The notes beneath the pieces are model-generated. The model had not been told where the DNA came from. It made no database searches and saw nothing but the letters and a program-made list of their open reading frames with translations. From Planctomycetota bacterium (GTDB taxonomy: Bacteria; Planctomycetota; SZUA-567; H5-PLA8), in assembly GCA_027493525.1 (NCBI GenBank), contig JAOSKN010000002.1, forward strand, positions 2,079,326 through 2,143,325: 64,000 nt of DNA. Direction: 5' to 3'. Numbering within the stretch: position 1 is the first letter of the stretch; every line of letters starts with the position of its first letter. Of the stretch, positions 18,301 to 26,668 are shown one piece after another. A program made the translations under genes and the position numbers.

Positions 18301-19221
18301 ATGGATCCGGCCTTTCTCGAAGCCGTCGCGCGCGTAGGGACGCCGCTGCTGCTGGCCGCGCTGGGCGAACTGATCCTGGAGCGCAGCGGGGTGCTGAACA
18401 TCGGGATCGAAGGGGTGCTGCTGAGCGGCGCGTTCTTCGGTTTCCTCGCGGCCTGGGCGACGGGCTCGCCCGCGGCCGGCGCGCTCGCCGCGCTGCTGGC
18501 CGGGGCGCTGCTGGCCGCCGCGCTGGCTTTCATGGTGCTGCGGCTGAAAGCCGACTCCATCGTGGTGGGCATGGCGCTGAACCTGGTCGCCTTCGGGATC
18601 ACGGGAATCGGCTACGTGATCCTGGACGCACAGACGAAGGCCCACGGCGGCGTGAAACTGGTTCGCGCGCCAACCTTCGGCGCCATGCTGCCGGAACTGG
18701 CCGGCGTTCCGATCCTGGGGCCGCTGTTCTTCGACCAGAGCGCACTGACGTGGCTGGCCTTCGCGCTCGTGCCGCTGCTCTGGTACTACCTCGAACGGAG
18801 CGAACGCGGGCTGGAGCTGCGCGCGGTGGGCGAGCACCCCGCGGCGGCGGAGTCCAGCGGCATCGATGTCACGTGGTGCCGCTTCAAGGCGTGCCTGGCG
18901 GCCGGCGCGCTGGGCGGGCTGGCCGGCGGGTTTCTCACGATTTCGCAGACCTCGGCCTTCACGCCGAAGTGCACGGCCGGGCGCGGCTTCGTGGCGCTGG
19001 CCGCCGTGGTGCTGGGCCGCTACGGCGCCTGGGGCACGGCCGCGGCGTGCCTCTTTTTCGGCGCGGCCTTTTCGGCGCGCGATTACCTCCAGGTCAAGGG
19101 CTTGCAGGTCCCGTACGAGTTGCTGGAGATCCTGCCTTATGCGCTCACCGTCGCCGCGCTCGGGCTGAGCCACCTGCGCCGTACCGGCGCGCCGGCCGCG
19201 CTGGGAAAGCCATACGGATAA
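18301..19221 (+). CDS. BMP-type ABC transporter permease 2
   Basis: The 306-residue polytopic protein starts at ATG 18301, two nt after the stop of permease 1. Family features are VGTPLLLAALGELILERSGVLNIGIEGVL at the start (written in pieces: VGTPLLLAALGELI, then VLNIGIEG), VGMALNLVAFGITG, LRAVGEHPAAAESSGIDV and GGFLTISQTSAFTPKCTAGRG. It is the second permease of the nucleoside/simple sugar importer and is intact, unlike its two upstream partners. The usual substrate class is purine/pyrimidine nucleosides or ribose-like sugars; which is used here cannot be seen. Confidence 0.9.
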   Translation: MDPAFLEAVARVGTPLLLAALGELILERSGVLNIGIEGVLLSGAFFGFLAAWATGSPAAGALAALLAGALLAAALAFMVLRLKADSIVVGMALNLVAFGITGIGYVILDAQTKAHGGVKLVRAPTFGAMLPELAGVPILGPLFFDQSALTWLAFALVPLLWYYLERSERGLELRAVGEHPAAAESSGIDVTWCRFKACLAAGALGGLAGGFLTISQTSAFTPKCTAGRGFVALAAVVLGRYGAWGTAAACLFFGAAFSARDYLQVKGLQVPYELLEILPYALTVAALGLSHLRRTGAPAALGKPYG

Positions 19222-19326
19222 TTCGGAATGCGGAAAGCGAGGCATGCCGGTACGATAAGCACCGAGGCCGCGGACTACGGCAGGCCTTCCGCAATAGCAG
19301 TCCGAATGCCGCATTTGAGGTTATCG

Positions 19327-20178
19327 ATGCTCGCCCTCACCCGCCGCGTGACCTTCTCCGCCGGGCACATCTACCGCGGCGGCGGGCTCACGCGCGCGGA
19401 ACTGGAGCGGACCTTCGGCGTCGCGGCCGAGCCCAGCGGGCACGGTCACGACTACGTGCTGGAGGTGACGGTCGAGGGCGCAGTCGACGACCGCGATGGA
19501 ATGGTCGTAAACATCAAGGACCTCGACGCGGCGCTGAAGGACCTCCTCGCGCCGCTCGACCACCGCATGCTCAACGAGGCGCTGCCGGAGTTCCGCGACG
19601 GGGTACCGACGACCGAACGGCTGGCGCAGGCGCTCTGGGCGCGCCTGCCGAAGGCGCTCGGCGCCGCGCGCGCGACGGGCCTGCGCCTGGAGGAGCACCC
19701 CGGACTGTTCGTCCGCCTTTACGGGAAGGATCCGCAGATGGTCTACCTCACGCGCTCGATCGAGTTCGCGGCCTCGCACCGCCTGCACAGCGCGGCGCTG
19801 AGCGAGGAAGAGAACCGCCGCGTTTACGGCAAATGCAACAATCCGCACGGTCACGGGCACAACTACGTAGCCGAGGTCACGGTGGCCGGGGAGCCCGACC
19901 CGCGCACGGGCATCGTCGTGGACCTGGGGCGGCTCGAGGCGCTGCTCAAGGAGGAGATTGAAGAGCGTTTCGACCACAAACACCTCAACCTCGACACGCC
20001 CTACTTCAAAGATCGCGTGGCCTCGGCGGAGAACATCGCGCGCGCGATCTGGGAACTGCTCGAGCCGAAAGTGCCGGCCTGCCGGGAGGGCGGACGCGCG
20101 CGGCTGCATGCGGTGCGGCTGATCGAGACGGCGCGGAGCTGGTTCGACTATTTCGGGCCGCAGGGGCCGGCGCGCTGA
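19327..20178 (+). CDS. Tandem 6-pyruvoyl-tetrahydropterin synthase/QueD-like protein
   Basis: The 283-residue protein holds two T-fold PTPS/QueD-type domains. The first (about residues 1-125) has FSAGHIY and GHGHDY but lacks the catalytic Cys region. The second (about 135-283) is complete: ASHRLHS, KCNNPHGHGHNY with the Cys and zinc-binding His residues, and DHKHLNLD. The second half is the likely active unit; the first may be structural or have a changed specificity. Such enzymes make 6-carboxytetrahydropterin (queuosine/deazapurine route) or pterins. I start at ATG 19327; an upstream open stretch contains an imperfect inverted repeat and is probably not coding. It lies 105 nt after the ABC transporter, whose nucleoside substrate class makes a deazapurine or nucleoside salvage link conceivable but unproven. 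Confidence 0.85.
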   Translation: MLALTRRVTFSAGHIYRGGGLTRAELERTFGVAAEPSGHGHDYVLEVTVEGAVDDRDGMVVNIKDLDAALKDLLAPLDHRMLNEALPEFRDGVPTTERLAQALWARLPKALGAARATGLRLEEHPGLFVRLYGKDPQMVYLTRSIEFAASHRLHSAALSEEENRRVYGKCNNPHGHGHNYVAEVTVAGEPDPRTGIVVDLGRLEALLKEEIEERFDHKHLNLDTPYFKDRVASAENIARAIWELLEPKVPACREGGRARLHAVRLIETARSWFDYFGPQGPAR

Positions 20179-22620
20179 ATGGCGTCCGACGCGCCCGCGC
20201 CTGCTTCGGGTTCCGGCTGGCGCCAGCGGCTGGCGGACCTGCGACCCCGGGACTGGCGCGCCTGGGCCTGGGTTGAAGCCGGACTGCTGGCGCCGCTCCT
20301 GTGCCTGGGGCTCTTCCCGCGCTGGCAGCCCTACTACTTCGAGATCAACATCGACACGTCGTACGGGGTCCTGCTCGCGCGCGATTTCGCGGACGGGCGC
20401 GCGTGGGGGCGCGAGGTCGTATCGCATTACGGCCCTTACGGATTCCTCTACTGGAGGCTGTACCAGCCCGAAGTCCGCGCCTGGGAACTGGCCGGCGGCG
20501 CGCTGCTTGCGCTCGTCTTCGCCGTTTCAGCCTTTCGCGCGGTGCGCCGCGGCACGGCAAACCCGCTGGTCGGGGCGCTGTGGCTCTGCGCCTTCGCGGC
20601 CATGACCTGGCTGCCCCCGGACGCCTTCTTTTTTACGCTCGCGGCGTTCTACCTGGCGCTCTTCTTTACGAAGCTGGCGCCCGCCGACGGCGCGCCGCCC
20701 TCTCTGGGCGATCGTATCGAGGGGCATGTGCTGGCCGCGGCGCTGGGCTGGACGGGCCTGGTCAAGTTTTCTTTTCTGTGCTCGGGTCTCGCTTGTGTCG
20801 TATTCGCTTCGACTTACCTGGCCTGCCGGCGCCGCGCGCCCTGGCACCTCGCGACGTACCTGGCCAGCTTGCTCTGCTTCTGGCTGCTGGCGGGGCAGGC
20901 GCCGGGCGATCTGCCGGCCTTTTTCAGCGCGTGCTTCGAGATCGCGCGCGGTTTCGGCGACGCGCTGGGCACGGAGCCGGACCTCGTCGAAATGAACCTG
21001 TTCGCGCTGGGCGCCGTGCTGTGGCTCGGCGCGGTCGCCCTTCAAGAGCTCCCGCGCCGCGGCGCTTGGGCGCTGTTTCCCTGGTTGGGTTGGGCCGCCC
21101 TGCTGGCATTGATCTTCAAGGCGGGCCTGGTGCGGTCGCCGTCGCACACGCTGCGGGCATTTACTTGCCTGGCCGCGATCGCGCTGCTCGCTCCGGCGTG
21201 CTGGCCGCTCCGCACCGGGCCGGCCTGGCGCCACCTTCCCGCGCTGGCGGCGTGCGTGCTGTCATTGACGGGCCTGAACTACACGCTGGAAGCCAAATGG
21301 CGCCACACCCTGTCGCAGCACCTGGGCAAGGGCGCGGAGACGCTGCGCCAAGGCGTCGAGCAATGCGCGCGCGTGCTCGCGGGCGCGGACACGCACCGCG
21401 AGGCGTACGCGCACCACCTGAACGACCTTCGCGCGCGCCATCCGCTGCCGGAGATCCAGGGCGACGTGGACCTGTACCCGCTCATGCAAGGCCTGCTCGT
21501 GGCGCACGGGATGGAACGCCGCACCCGTCCCATTAACCAGAGCTTCCAAGCTTACACGCCCGGCCTGGCGGAGCGGAACGCCGCATTTCTACGCGGGCCG
21601 GACGCGCCTTCCACGGTGCTCTTCGACCTCGACCCTGTGGACGGCAGGCTGCCCGCGCTCGATGACGCGCTCTCGCTGCCCGAGATTCTCACGCGCTACG
21701 ACCTGCGCGGGCGCGCGGAGCAGTACGCGCGCTTCGAACGGCTCCCCGAGCCGCGCTGGTTCGAGCACGTGCCGCTCGCCGAACGCGAAGCGCGTTTCGG
21801 GGAGTGGATCCCGGTTCCCTGGAGCGACGAGGCGCCGATCTGGGCGCGGCTGGAATTCGAGCCGACCTTGGGCGGGCGGGTCTTGGACGCGCTCTGGCGC
21901 CGCGCGCGGCTGAATCTGGAATTGACCTATGGCGCCGCGGAGGGACCTTCGCGCGCGGCGTTCCGGATCGTACCGGGCTGCGCGCGCGCGGGGTTCCTGC
22001 TCTCGCCGCTGCTCGATGCGAACTTCGCGGTCGGGCTGCTAACCGCGCCGGCCGCGCCGGGCATCCTGCAGGGCCGGCGCGTGCGGCAGATCATGATCCG
22101 CCCGGTCGGGGTGCTCGCCGATACGCCGGGCTTCCAGCCGGCCTTCAAGGTGTCGTTCCACGAGCTGCGGTATCCGCCGCAGCCGGGCGCCGGAAGCCTT
22201 CCCGAGGTCAAAGCCGCTTCGTTGAACGTCCTGGTGGACGGCCTGGAGGCCGGCGAGCGGCCCTGGTTCCAGGCCTTGCGAGAGCGGCCGCCGATCCTCC
22301 AAGTCACGCCGGCGGTCCGCATGAGCGTCGCGCTCCGGCGGGGACCGCATAAGGTGAGGATCGGCGCGGGCCTGCTTACCAACGAGAAGCCCGAGGCGGG
22401 ACGGATGAGCTTTCGCCTGAGTTACCGGACGGCGGCCGGGGCGAGAACGGTCCTGGTCGAGACGTCGCGGGTTCCCGAAGGACGCGCCGAGGCCTCGGAG
22501 CCCGCCTGGCTGGAGGCCGAATTCCGCCTCGACGCGCCGGCGCGGCTGGAATTTTCCACCGAGAGCGCCACGCCGCATGCGCCGCTGCTGGGCTATTGGA
22601 CCGAATTGGAAATCGAGTAG
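20179..22620 (+). CDS. Large polytopic membrane protein of unknown function
   Basis: The 813-residue protein starts at ATG 20179 directly after the PTPS stop. The N-terminal 375 residues contain about nine to ten hydrophobic segments (for example LLAPLLCLGLF, LVFAVSAFR, TLAAFYLALFF, WLLAGQAP). The C-terminal half is soluble and probably extracytoplasmic, with INQSFQAYTP and ERNAAFLRGPDAPSTVLFDL, a pattern seen in predicted glycosyltransferase-like (GT-C fold type) membrane proteins. No confident family or catalytic motif was found. The DXD-like loop expected of GT-C enzymes is not clear, so the enzymatic suggestion is only inference. Confidence 0.75.
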   Translation: MASDAPAPASGSGWRQRLADLRPRDWRAWAWVEAGLLAPLLCLGLFPRWQPYYFEINIDTSYGVLLARDFADGRAWGREVVSHYGPYGFLYWRLYQPEVRAWELAGGALLALVFAVSAFRAVRRGTANPLVGALWLCAFAAMTWLPPDAFFFTLAAFYLALFFTKLAPADGAPPSLGDRIEGHVLAAALGWTGLVKFSFLCSGLACVVFASTYLACRRRAPWHLATYLASLLCFWLLAGQAPGDLPAFFSACFEIARGFGDALGTEPDLVEMNLFALGAVLWLGAVALQELPRRGAWALFPWLGWAALLALIFKAGLVRSPSHTLRAFTCLAAIALLAPACWPLRTGPAWRHLPALAACVLSLTGLNYTLEAKWRHTLSQHLGKGAETLRQGVEQCARVLAGADTHREAYAHHLNDLRARHPLPEIQGDVDLYPLMQGLLVAHGMERRTRPINQSFQAYTPGLAERNAAFLRGPDAPSTVLFDLDPVDGRLPALDDALSLPEILTRYDLRGRAEQYARFERLPEPRWFEHVPLAEREARFGEWIPVPWSDEAPIWARLEFEPTLGGRVLDALWRRARLNLELTYGAAEGPSRAAFRIVPGCARAGFLLSPLLDANFAVGLLTAPAAPGILQGRRVRQIMIRPVGVLADTPGFQPAFKVSFHELRYPPQPGAGSLPEVKAASLNVLVDGLEAGERPWFQALRERPPILQVTPAVRMSVALRRGPHKVRIGAGLLTNEKPEAGRMSFRLSYRTAAGARTVLVETSRVPEGRAEASEPAWLEAEFRLDAPARLEFSTESATPHAPLLGYWTELEIE

Positions 22621-22633
22621 GCGTGGCGCGGGT

Positions 22634-22954
22634 TCAGACGATCTCGTCGTGAGGCGCGGGCCGCGCCGGGGCCTTGCCCATGAGCTTCTGCACCGCGAGG
22701 TAGATCCCGTACATCACAAAACCGACAATGACGGGCATCAGGATCGCAAAGTAGAACATGAACGGCGCGTCGGCCCATTCCGAGAACTGGGTCCACAGGC
22801 CGGTGAGCTTGAGCACGGCGAAGCCGATCGTAAACGTGAGGGCGGAGACGATCGCGCTCACGATCCACGGATGCGCGAAGTCCTGGCCGGCGGGCGGCAT
22901 GCCGATGGGCGGCACCTCGTCAGGTCGGGCCGGTTCCTTGGCGGTGGGGTTCAT
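22634..22954 (-). CDS. Small membrane protein, two predicted helices
   Basis: The 106-residue protein starts at ATG 22954 (MNPTAKEPARPDEVPP). A proline-rich cytoplasmic start is followed by two hydrophobic segments (IVSAIVSALTFTIGFAVLKL around 32-52, and FYFAILMPVIVGFVMYGIYLA around 65-85, given here in pieces under 22 residues each) and a charged tail. No family was recognised. It is convergent with the large membrane protein gene, ending 13 nt from its stop. Confidence 0.6.
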   Translation of the reverse strand: MNPTAKEPARPDEVPPIGMPPAGQDFAHPWIVSAIVSALTFTIGFAVLKLTGLWTQFSEWADAPFMFYFAILMPVIVGFVMYGIYLAVQKLMGKAPARPAPHDEIV

Positions 22955-23191
22955 GACCGCGCGTCTCCTGGTTCGGCTCTTGTGGGCCTTCAATCATGAA
23001 TGACGGGTTGCGTCGGCGCTTTGGGCCGTGCTCTTCGTTGCGCTTCGGTTGGCGTATCTTCTCGATATGCCGCCCCTTCGCGCGCCACGATCACGACCAA
23101 AATCCCTCGACGCCACCTCGCCATTCGAGTTTAAAGGCCCACTTGCCTGCACTCTAATAATGGTAGTTCGGGCCGCGTCTTTCAAATAGCA

Positions 23192-23197
23192 TATAAG
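23192..23197 (+). promoter_or_regulatory. Possible -10 element (TATAAG)
   Basis: TATAAG in an AT-richer patch, 24 nt before the start of the secreted protein gene at 23222. No convincing -35 box at 17 nt. The surrounding gap 22955-23221 holds no gene I can support. Confidence 0.25.
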
Positions 23198-23221
23198 TTC
23201 AGGGGATTCGGAGCCTTACGG

Positions 23222-24052
23222 ATGGCAACCCGTTTACGACAGGCGCTCCCGCTGCTTCTGCTCAGCCTGGCCGTCGGGGCGGTCTGGAGCGCCGAGCCCG
23301 CGCCGGCCGAGCCCCGCCAGGACCTGACCATCGCGCTGAACGAAGACCAGGAACTGCTCCGGCAGACGGATCTGTTTCGCCGCGTCGTGCGGGAGGATGC
23401 CGGGGCGAAGGCCGAATGGAACCGGCTCGATGCGAACCTGCGCGCGCGCGCGCTGGCCCAGGTGCTACTGTACGCCAAGGAGGACCTGCGCCTGAAGGCG
23501 GCGGGCGAACTCGCGGAACTGACGGGCGACGACGATCCTTCCCGGCAGGCGCTGCCGGCCCTGGTCCGCGCCGCGCTGCGGGACGAGAACGAGGCGGTGC
23601 GCGAGGCCGCGTGGAAGCAGGTCGCCGCGCGCCACGCCGGCGAGGCGCCCAAACTGCTCGTGCCGCATCTGCGCGCGAAGGATCCGGAGGTACGGGGCCG
23701 CGCGGTGAAAGCCCTGCGCGCGCTCGACGCCCCGCGCGTCTACGAGGCCATCGTCGAGCACTGGCGCGAGAGCTGGGGAGCGGGCCCGCGCGCGTACATG
23801 TTCGTCGCGCGCCAGCAGGCTTACGTCGCGGATTACGAGATCAGCGGCGACAGCTACGACCCGGTCGTGCGGACCTTCCTCGTCGGCGCGGTGCTGGACG
23901 TGAAGCCGCTCCAGGCCTGGGCGGACCTTTACGTGATCAAATTCCTGCGCGAGGTCTCCGGGCAGGACGCGGGGAACGACCTGAAAGCTTGGCGGAACTG
24001 GTGGGCGGAGCGGAAGGGCAAGGATGCCCAGCCCGCCGCGCCGGGACGATGA
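23222..24052 (+). CDS. Secreted HEAT-like helical repeat protein (paralogue A)
   Basis: The 276-residue protein has a signal peptide (MATRLRQALPLLLLSLAVGA, cleavage near VWSA-EP). It then has HEAT/armadillo-like helices at about 80-165, with alternating ALVRAALRDENEAVREAA and RAKDPEVRGRAVKALRAL patterns. The C-terminal domain (about 185-260) has Y-V-A-D-Y-E-I-S-G-D-S-Y-D-P-V-V. The same C-terminal pattern is present in the next gene, so the two are tandem paralogues. GGAG lies 8 nt before the ATG. Exported and probably involved in protein binding, but function unknown. Confidence 0.75.
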   Translation: MATRLRQALPLLLLSLAVGAVWSAEPAPAEPRQDLTIALNEDQELLRQTDLFRRVVREDAGAKAEWNRLDANLRARALAQVLLYAKEDLRLKAAGELAELTGDDDPSRQALPALVRAALRDENEAVREAAWKQVAARHAGEAPKLLVPHLRAKDPEVRGRAVKALRALDAPRVYEAIVEHWRESWGAGPRAYMFVARQQAYVADYEISGDSYDPVVRTFLVGAVLDVKPLQAWADLYVIKFLREVSGQDAGNDLKAWRNWWAERKGKDAQPAAPGR

Positions 24053-24062
24053 GGATGAACGC

Positions 24063-24917
24063 ATGCGCGTCGTAGCGGGCTTGATTCTCGCGCTGGCCGC
24101 CTGTGCGGCCAAGAGCGAAGAGCTGGTCATTGCGCCGGCGGCCGGCAGGGTCGAAGGCGGGCTGGCCGCCGCCCAGGCGTCCGGCGCGCCCGCGGCGCTC
24201 GATGCGGCGAACGTCCAGGAGGCCCTGGACCTCCTGCGCAAGGCGCAGGCCGGCGACGAGCAAGCGCAGCGCGCCTGGGAAGCGCGGCCGGCCGGCACGC
24301 GGGTGCGCGCCCTTGCGGCGGCGCTGGATGGCGGTTCCGAAGCGCTGCGCCGCCGCGCGGTGAAGGAACTGGACGGGCAGGAGCTTAGCGGGCTCGAGGA
24401 CGAACTCGCGCGCGCGGCCGCGCGGACGGCGCTGGCCCGCGCCACGCTGCTCGAACCCCGGGAGGACCTGCGCGAGCGGGCGCGCGAGGCGTGGGTGGAG
24501 GAGGCGCGCGCCGCCGGGAAGCCCGCGCTGGAAGAGGTCGCGCAGGGCCTGCGAGCCGGCAACCCGGTCGAGGCCCGCCGCGCCTTCGAGGCCCTGAAGG
24601 CGGCAGGCGGCCGCGCCGCCGCGGAAGTGCTGGTCACGAAGGTCGTGCGCCGCTGGGGGCGCGGCCCGCGCGGGCATTTCATGTACGCGCTTCAGCGCAG
24701 CTATATCGCCGATTACGACGTTTCCGGCGCGGTCTTCGATCCGGTCATCAAGAGCTACTTCGAGGGCGTGGTGCTCGACAACCGCGTCCTGGGGATCGAG
24801 ATCGTCGATTATCTCATCGAGTTCCTTCGGGCCGAGGGGGCCGGCGACGAGGTGCTCAAGAATCCCGCCGCGTGGCCCGCGTTCATCCAGGCGGAGCGGC
24901 CCAAGCCCGCGCGTTGA
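24063..24917 (+). CDS. Secreted helical repeat protein (paralogue B)
   Basis: The 284-residue protein starts at ATG 24063, with GAGGATG upstream and a signal peptide of the lipoprotein-like or Ala-rich type (VAGLILALAACAAKS; a Cys is present in the h-region end, so a lipoprotein is possible). The middle is Ala/Arg/Glu-rich helical repeats, and the C-terminus shares with paralogue A the pattern YIADYDVSGAVFDPVIKSYF and a similar final helix. The genes are 10 nt apart and must be co-transcribed. No enzymatic motif. Function unknown. Confidence 0.72.
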   Translation: MRVVAGLILALAACAAKSEELVIAPAAGRVEGGLAAAQASGAPAALDAANVQEALDLLRKAQAGDEQAQRAWEARPAGTRVRALAAALDGGSEALRRRAVKELDGQELSGLEDELARAAARTALARATLLEPREDLRERAREAWVEEARAAGKPALEEVAQGLRAGNPVEARRAFEALKAAGGRAAAEVLVTKVVRRWGRGPRGHFMYALQRSYIADYDVSGAVFDPVIKSYFEGVVLDNRVLGIEIVDYLIEFLRAEGAGDEVLKNPAAWPAFIQAERPKPAR

Positions 24918-24948
24918 ACCGCCCGCCGCCTTGCGTTAACCTGCGAGC

Positions 24949-25959
24949 ATGCGCATCGGACTGCTTGGCCACAGCTATCACTGGGGCTACCATAAGCACG
25001 CCGCGGAGATCCCCGGCGCGCGGATCGTCGCGGTGGCGTGCGGGAGCCCCCGCGAGTCCCTGTCGCGCTTCGCGGAGACATCGACCGTCCCCGCCGACGC
25101 CGTGCGCTACGACGACGCCCGGAAGATGCTCGACGAGGCGCAACTCGACCTCGTGCAGGTCTACACGGATTTCACCGAGATGGGCGGCTGGATCCGCGAG
25201 GCCGCGCAGCGCGGGATCGCGACGATCGCCGAGAAGCCGCTGGCCTTCGACCTGGAAGAGCTCGCCCGCACCTGGGACGTGGTGGCCTCGACGGGCACTC
25301 CGTTCATGGCCATGCAGGGCACGCGGGGGCGCGCCGCTTTCGAGGCCGCGCGCGAGGCCGTGCGGGATGGCAAGGTCGGCACGCCCTACAACAGCTACCA
25401 CCAGAAATCCTACCGCTGGAACGCGCGCCCAGAGACCTGGAACGACCGGAAGACTTTTCCGGGCTTTATCCCCTGGGTCGGGATTCATGCCTTCGCCTGG
25501 ATGCACTGGGTTCTGGGCGAGGTTTTTACCGAGGTCGCCGGCTGGGACGGTTACGAAGCGCATCCCGAGGTTCCCGGTTGTGCCACGCAGGCCGGCGTCG
25601 TCTTCCGGCAGACTCACGGCGGCGTGGCGCTCGTAAGCATGGATTACCTGCGCCCCAAGGCCGCGCCGACGCACGGAGACGAGCGCATGCGCGTGGCGGG
25701 TAGCACGGGCGTGGTGGAAGTCTTCGCGGTCGAGGACCGCTGCGTGCTGATCGAATCCGAACGCGGCCCGCGCGAGATCCGACCGTCCGCGCCCGTCCAG
25801 GATCCGTACGTGCGCTTCGCGCTGAGCGTGCGGGGCGAGGCCGAGGCGCCGGTGCGCCCATGGGAGTGTTTCCGCGTGACCGAACTCGCGTTGAAGGCGC
25901 AGCAGGCCGCGGACACCGGCAAGAGCGTCCCGCTTACCCCGACGGCCTACCGCGACTGA
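24949..25959 (+). CDS. Gfo/Idh/MocA family oxidoreductase
   Basis: The 336-residue protein starts MRIGLLGHSYHWGYHKHA, an atypical Rossmann start (GLLGHS in place of GxGxxG). It has an EKP active-site motif (AEKPLAFDLEEL near residue 90) and the C-terminal domain signatures FIPWVGIHAFAWMHWVLG and GVALVSMDYLRPKAAP. The nucleotide-binding loop is degenerate, so cofactor preference is uncertain. It stands alone between the secreted proteins and trpF. Substrate unknown; sugar or polyol chemistry is the family norm. Confidence 0.85.
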   Translation: MRIGLLGHSYHWGYHKHAAEIPGARIVAVACGSPRESLSRFAETSTVPADAVRYDDARKMLDEAQLDLVQVYTDFTEMGGWIREAAQRGIATIAEKPLAFDLEELARTWDVVASTGTPFMAMQGTRGRAAFEAAREAVRDGKVGTPYNSYHQKSYRWNARPETWNDRKTFPGFIPWVGIHAFAWMHWVLGEVFTEVAGWDGYEAHPEVPGCATQAGVVFRQTHGGVALVSMDYLRPKAAPTHGDERMRVAGSTGVVEVFAVEDRCVLIESERGPREIRPSAPVQDPYVRFALSVRGEAEAPVRPWECFRVTELALKAQQAADTGKSVPLTPTAYRD

Positions 25960-25998
25960 GCCTTCCGGCCACGCCTTTAACCTGACCTCGCCGTGGCG

Positions 25999-26004
25999 TA
26001 TGCT
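25999..26004 (+). promoter_or_regulatory. Putative -10 box giving a leaderless trpF transcript
   Basis: TATGCT ends exactly 6 nt before the trpF ATG at 26011, and no Shine-Dalgarno motif is present between. That spacing would put the transcription start on the A of the ATG. Confidence 0.35.
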
Positions 26005-26010
26005 GGCCGC

Positions 26011-26658
26011 ATGAGCGTGCGCGTCAAAATTTGCGGGCTTACGCGCGTCCAGGACGTGCAGGCGGCCGTTGCGGCCGGGGCGGAGGCGGTGGGCCTGAAC
26101 TTCGTGCCCGGCACGCCGCGATACCTGGCCTCGCTTGAAAACGCCGGAAACCTTGTGCGGGCCGCCGGGACCGGGATCCTGAAAGTCGGGGTCTTTGCTA
26201 AGGCCGAGCCGGAGGCGGTCGTCCAGACCGCGGCCAGGGCGGGTTTAGACATCGTGCAGTTGCACGGCGAAGAAACCGCCGACTACGGACGTCGTCTAAG
26301 GGAGCGCCTCCCAGGGACCGTGCAGCTTTGGAAGGTCTACCGCGTCTCATCCTTGGAGGACCGCGCGCGGATCGACGGGGAAGACTGGCCCTGCGAGGCG
26401 GTTCTCCTCGACGCGCGTGTGGACGGGACCCTGGGCGGCACGGGCCGGACGTTCGACTGGGACCTTCTGGCCGGCTGGACGCCCCCGCGCGTGCTGATCC
26501 TGGCCGGCGGGCTGCATCCGGGCAACGTGGCCGAGGCCGTGCGCCGCGTGCGCCCGGTGTGGGTCGATACGGCCAGCGGCGTGGAATCGGCGCCGGGAGT
26601 GAAAGATGGCGCGAAGCTCCGCGCCTTCGTCGAGGCCGCGCGCGCGGCCTCCCGCTGA
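26011..26658 (+). CDS. trpF: Phosphoribosylanthranilate isomerase
   Basis: The 215-residue TIM barrel of tryptophan synthesis converts phosphoribosylanthranilate to CdRP. Family motifs are in order: VKICGLT at the N-terminus with the catalytic Cys, GLNFVPGTPRYL, QLHGEE, LLDARVDG, GGTGRTFDWDLL, ILAGGLHPGNVAEA and WVDTASGVESAPGVKD. I start at 26011 rather than the slightly upstream ATG because the core begins immediately with the strand carrying KICGLT. It is not in a trp operon here; it is next to unrelated genes, which is common for trpF. Confidence 0.95.
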   Translation: MSVRVKICGLTRVQDVQAAVAAGAEAVGLNFVPGTPRYLASLENAGNLVRAAGTGILKVGVFAKAEPEAVVQTAARAGLDIVQLHGEETADYGRRLRERLPGTVQLWKVYRVSSLEDRARIDGEDWPCEAVLLDARVDGTLGGTGRTFDWDLLAGWTPPRVLILAGGLHPGNVAEAVRRVRPVWVDTASGVESAPGVKDGAKLRAFVEAARAASR

Positions 26659-26668
26659 AGGAATCGAC

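Noticed and set aside
19228..19326. N-terminal extension of the tandem PTPS protein
   Set aside because: Falls in an imperfect inverted repeat (CGGAATGCGGAAAG and its complement) and has no T-fold sequence.
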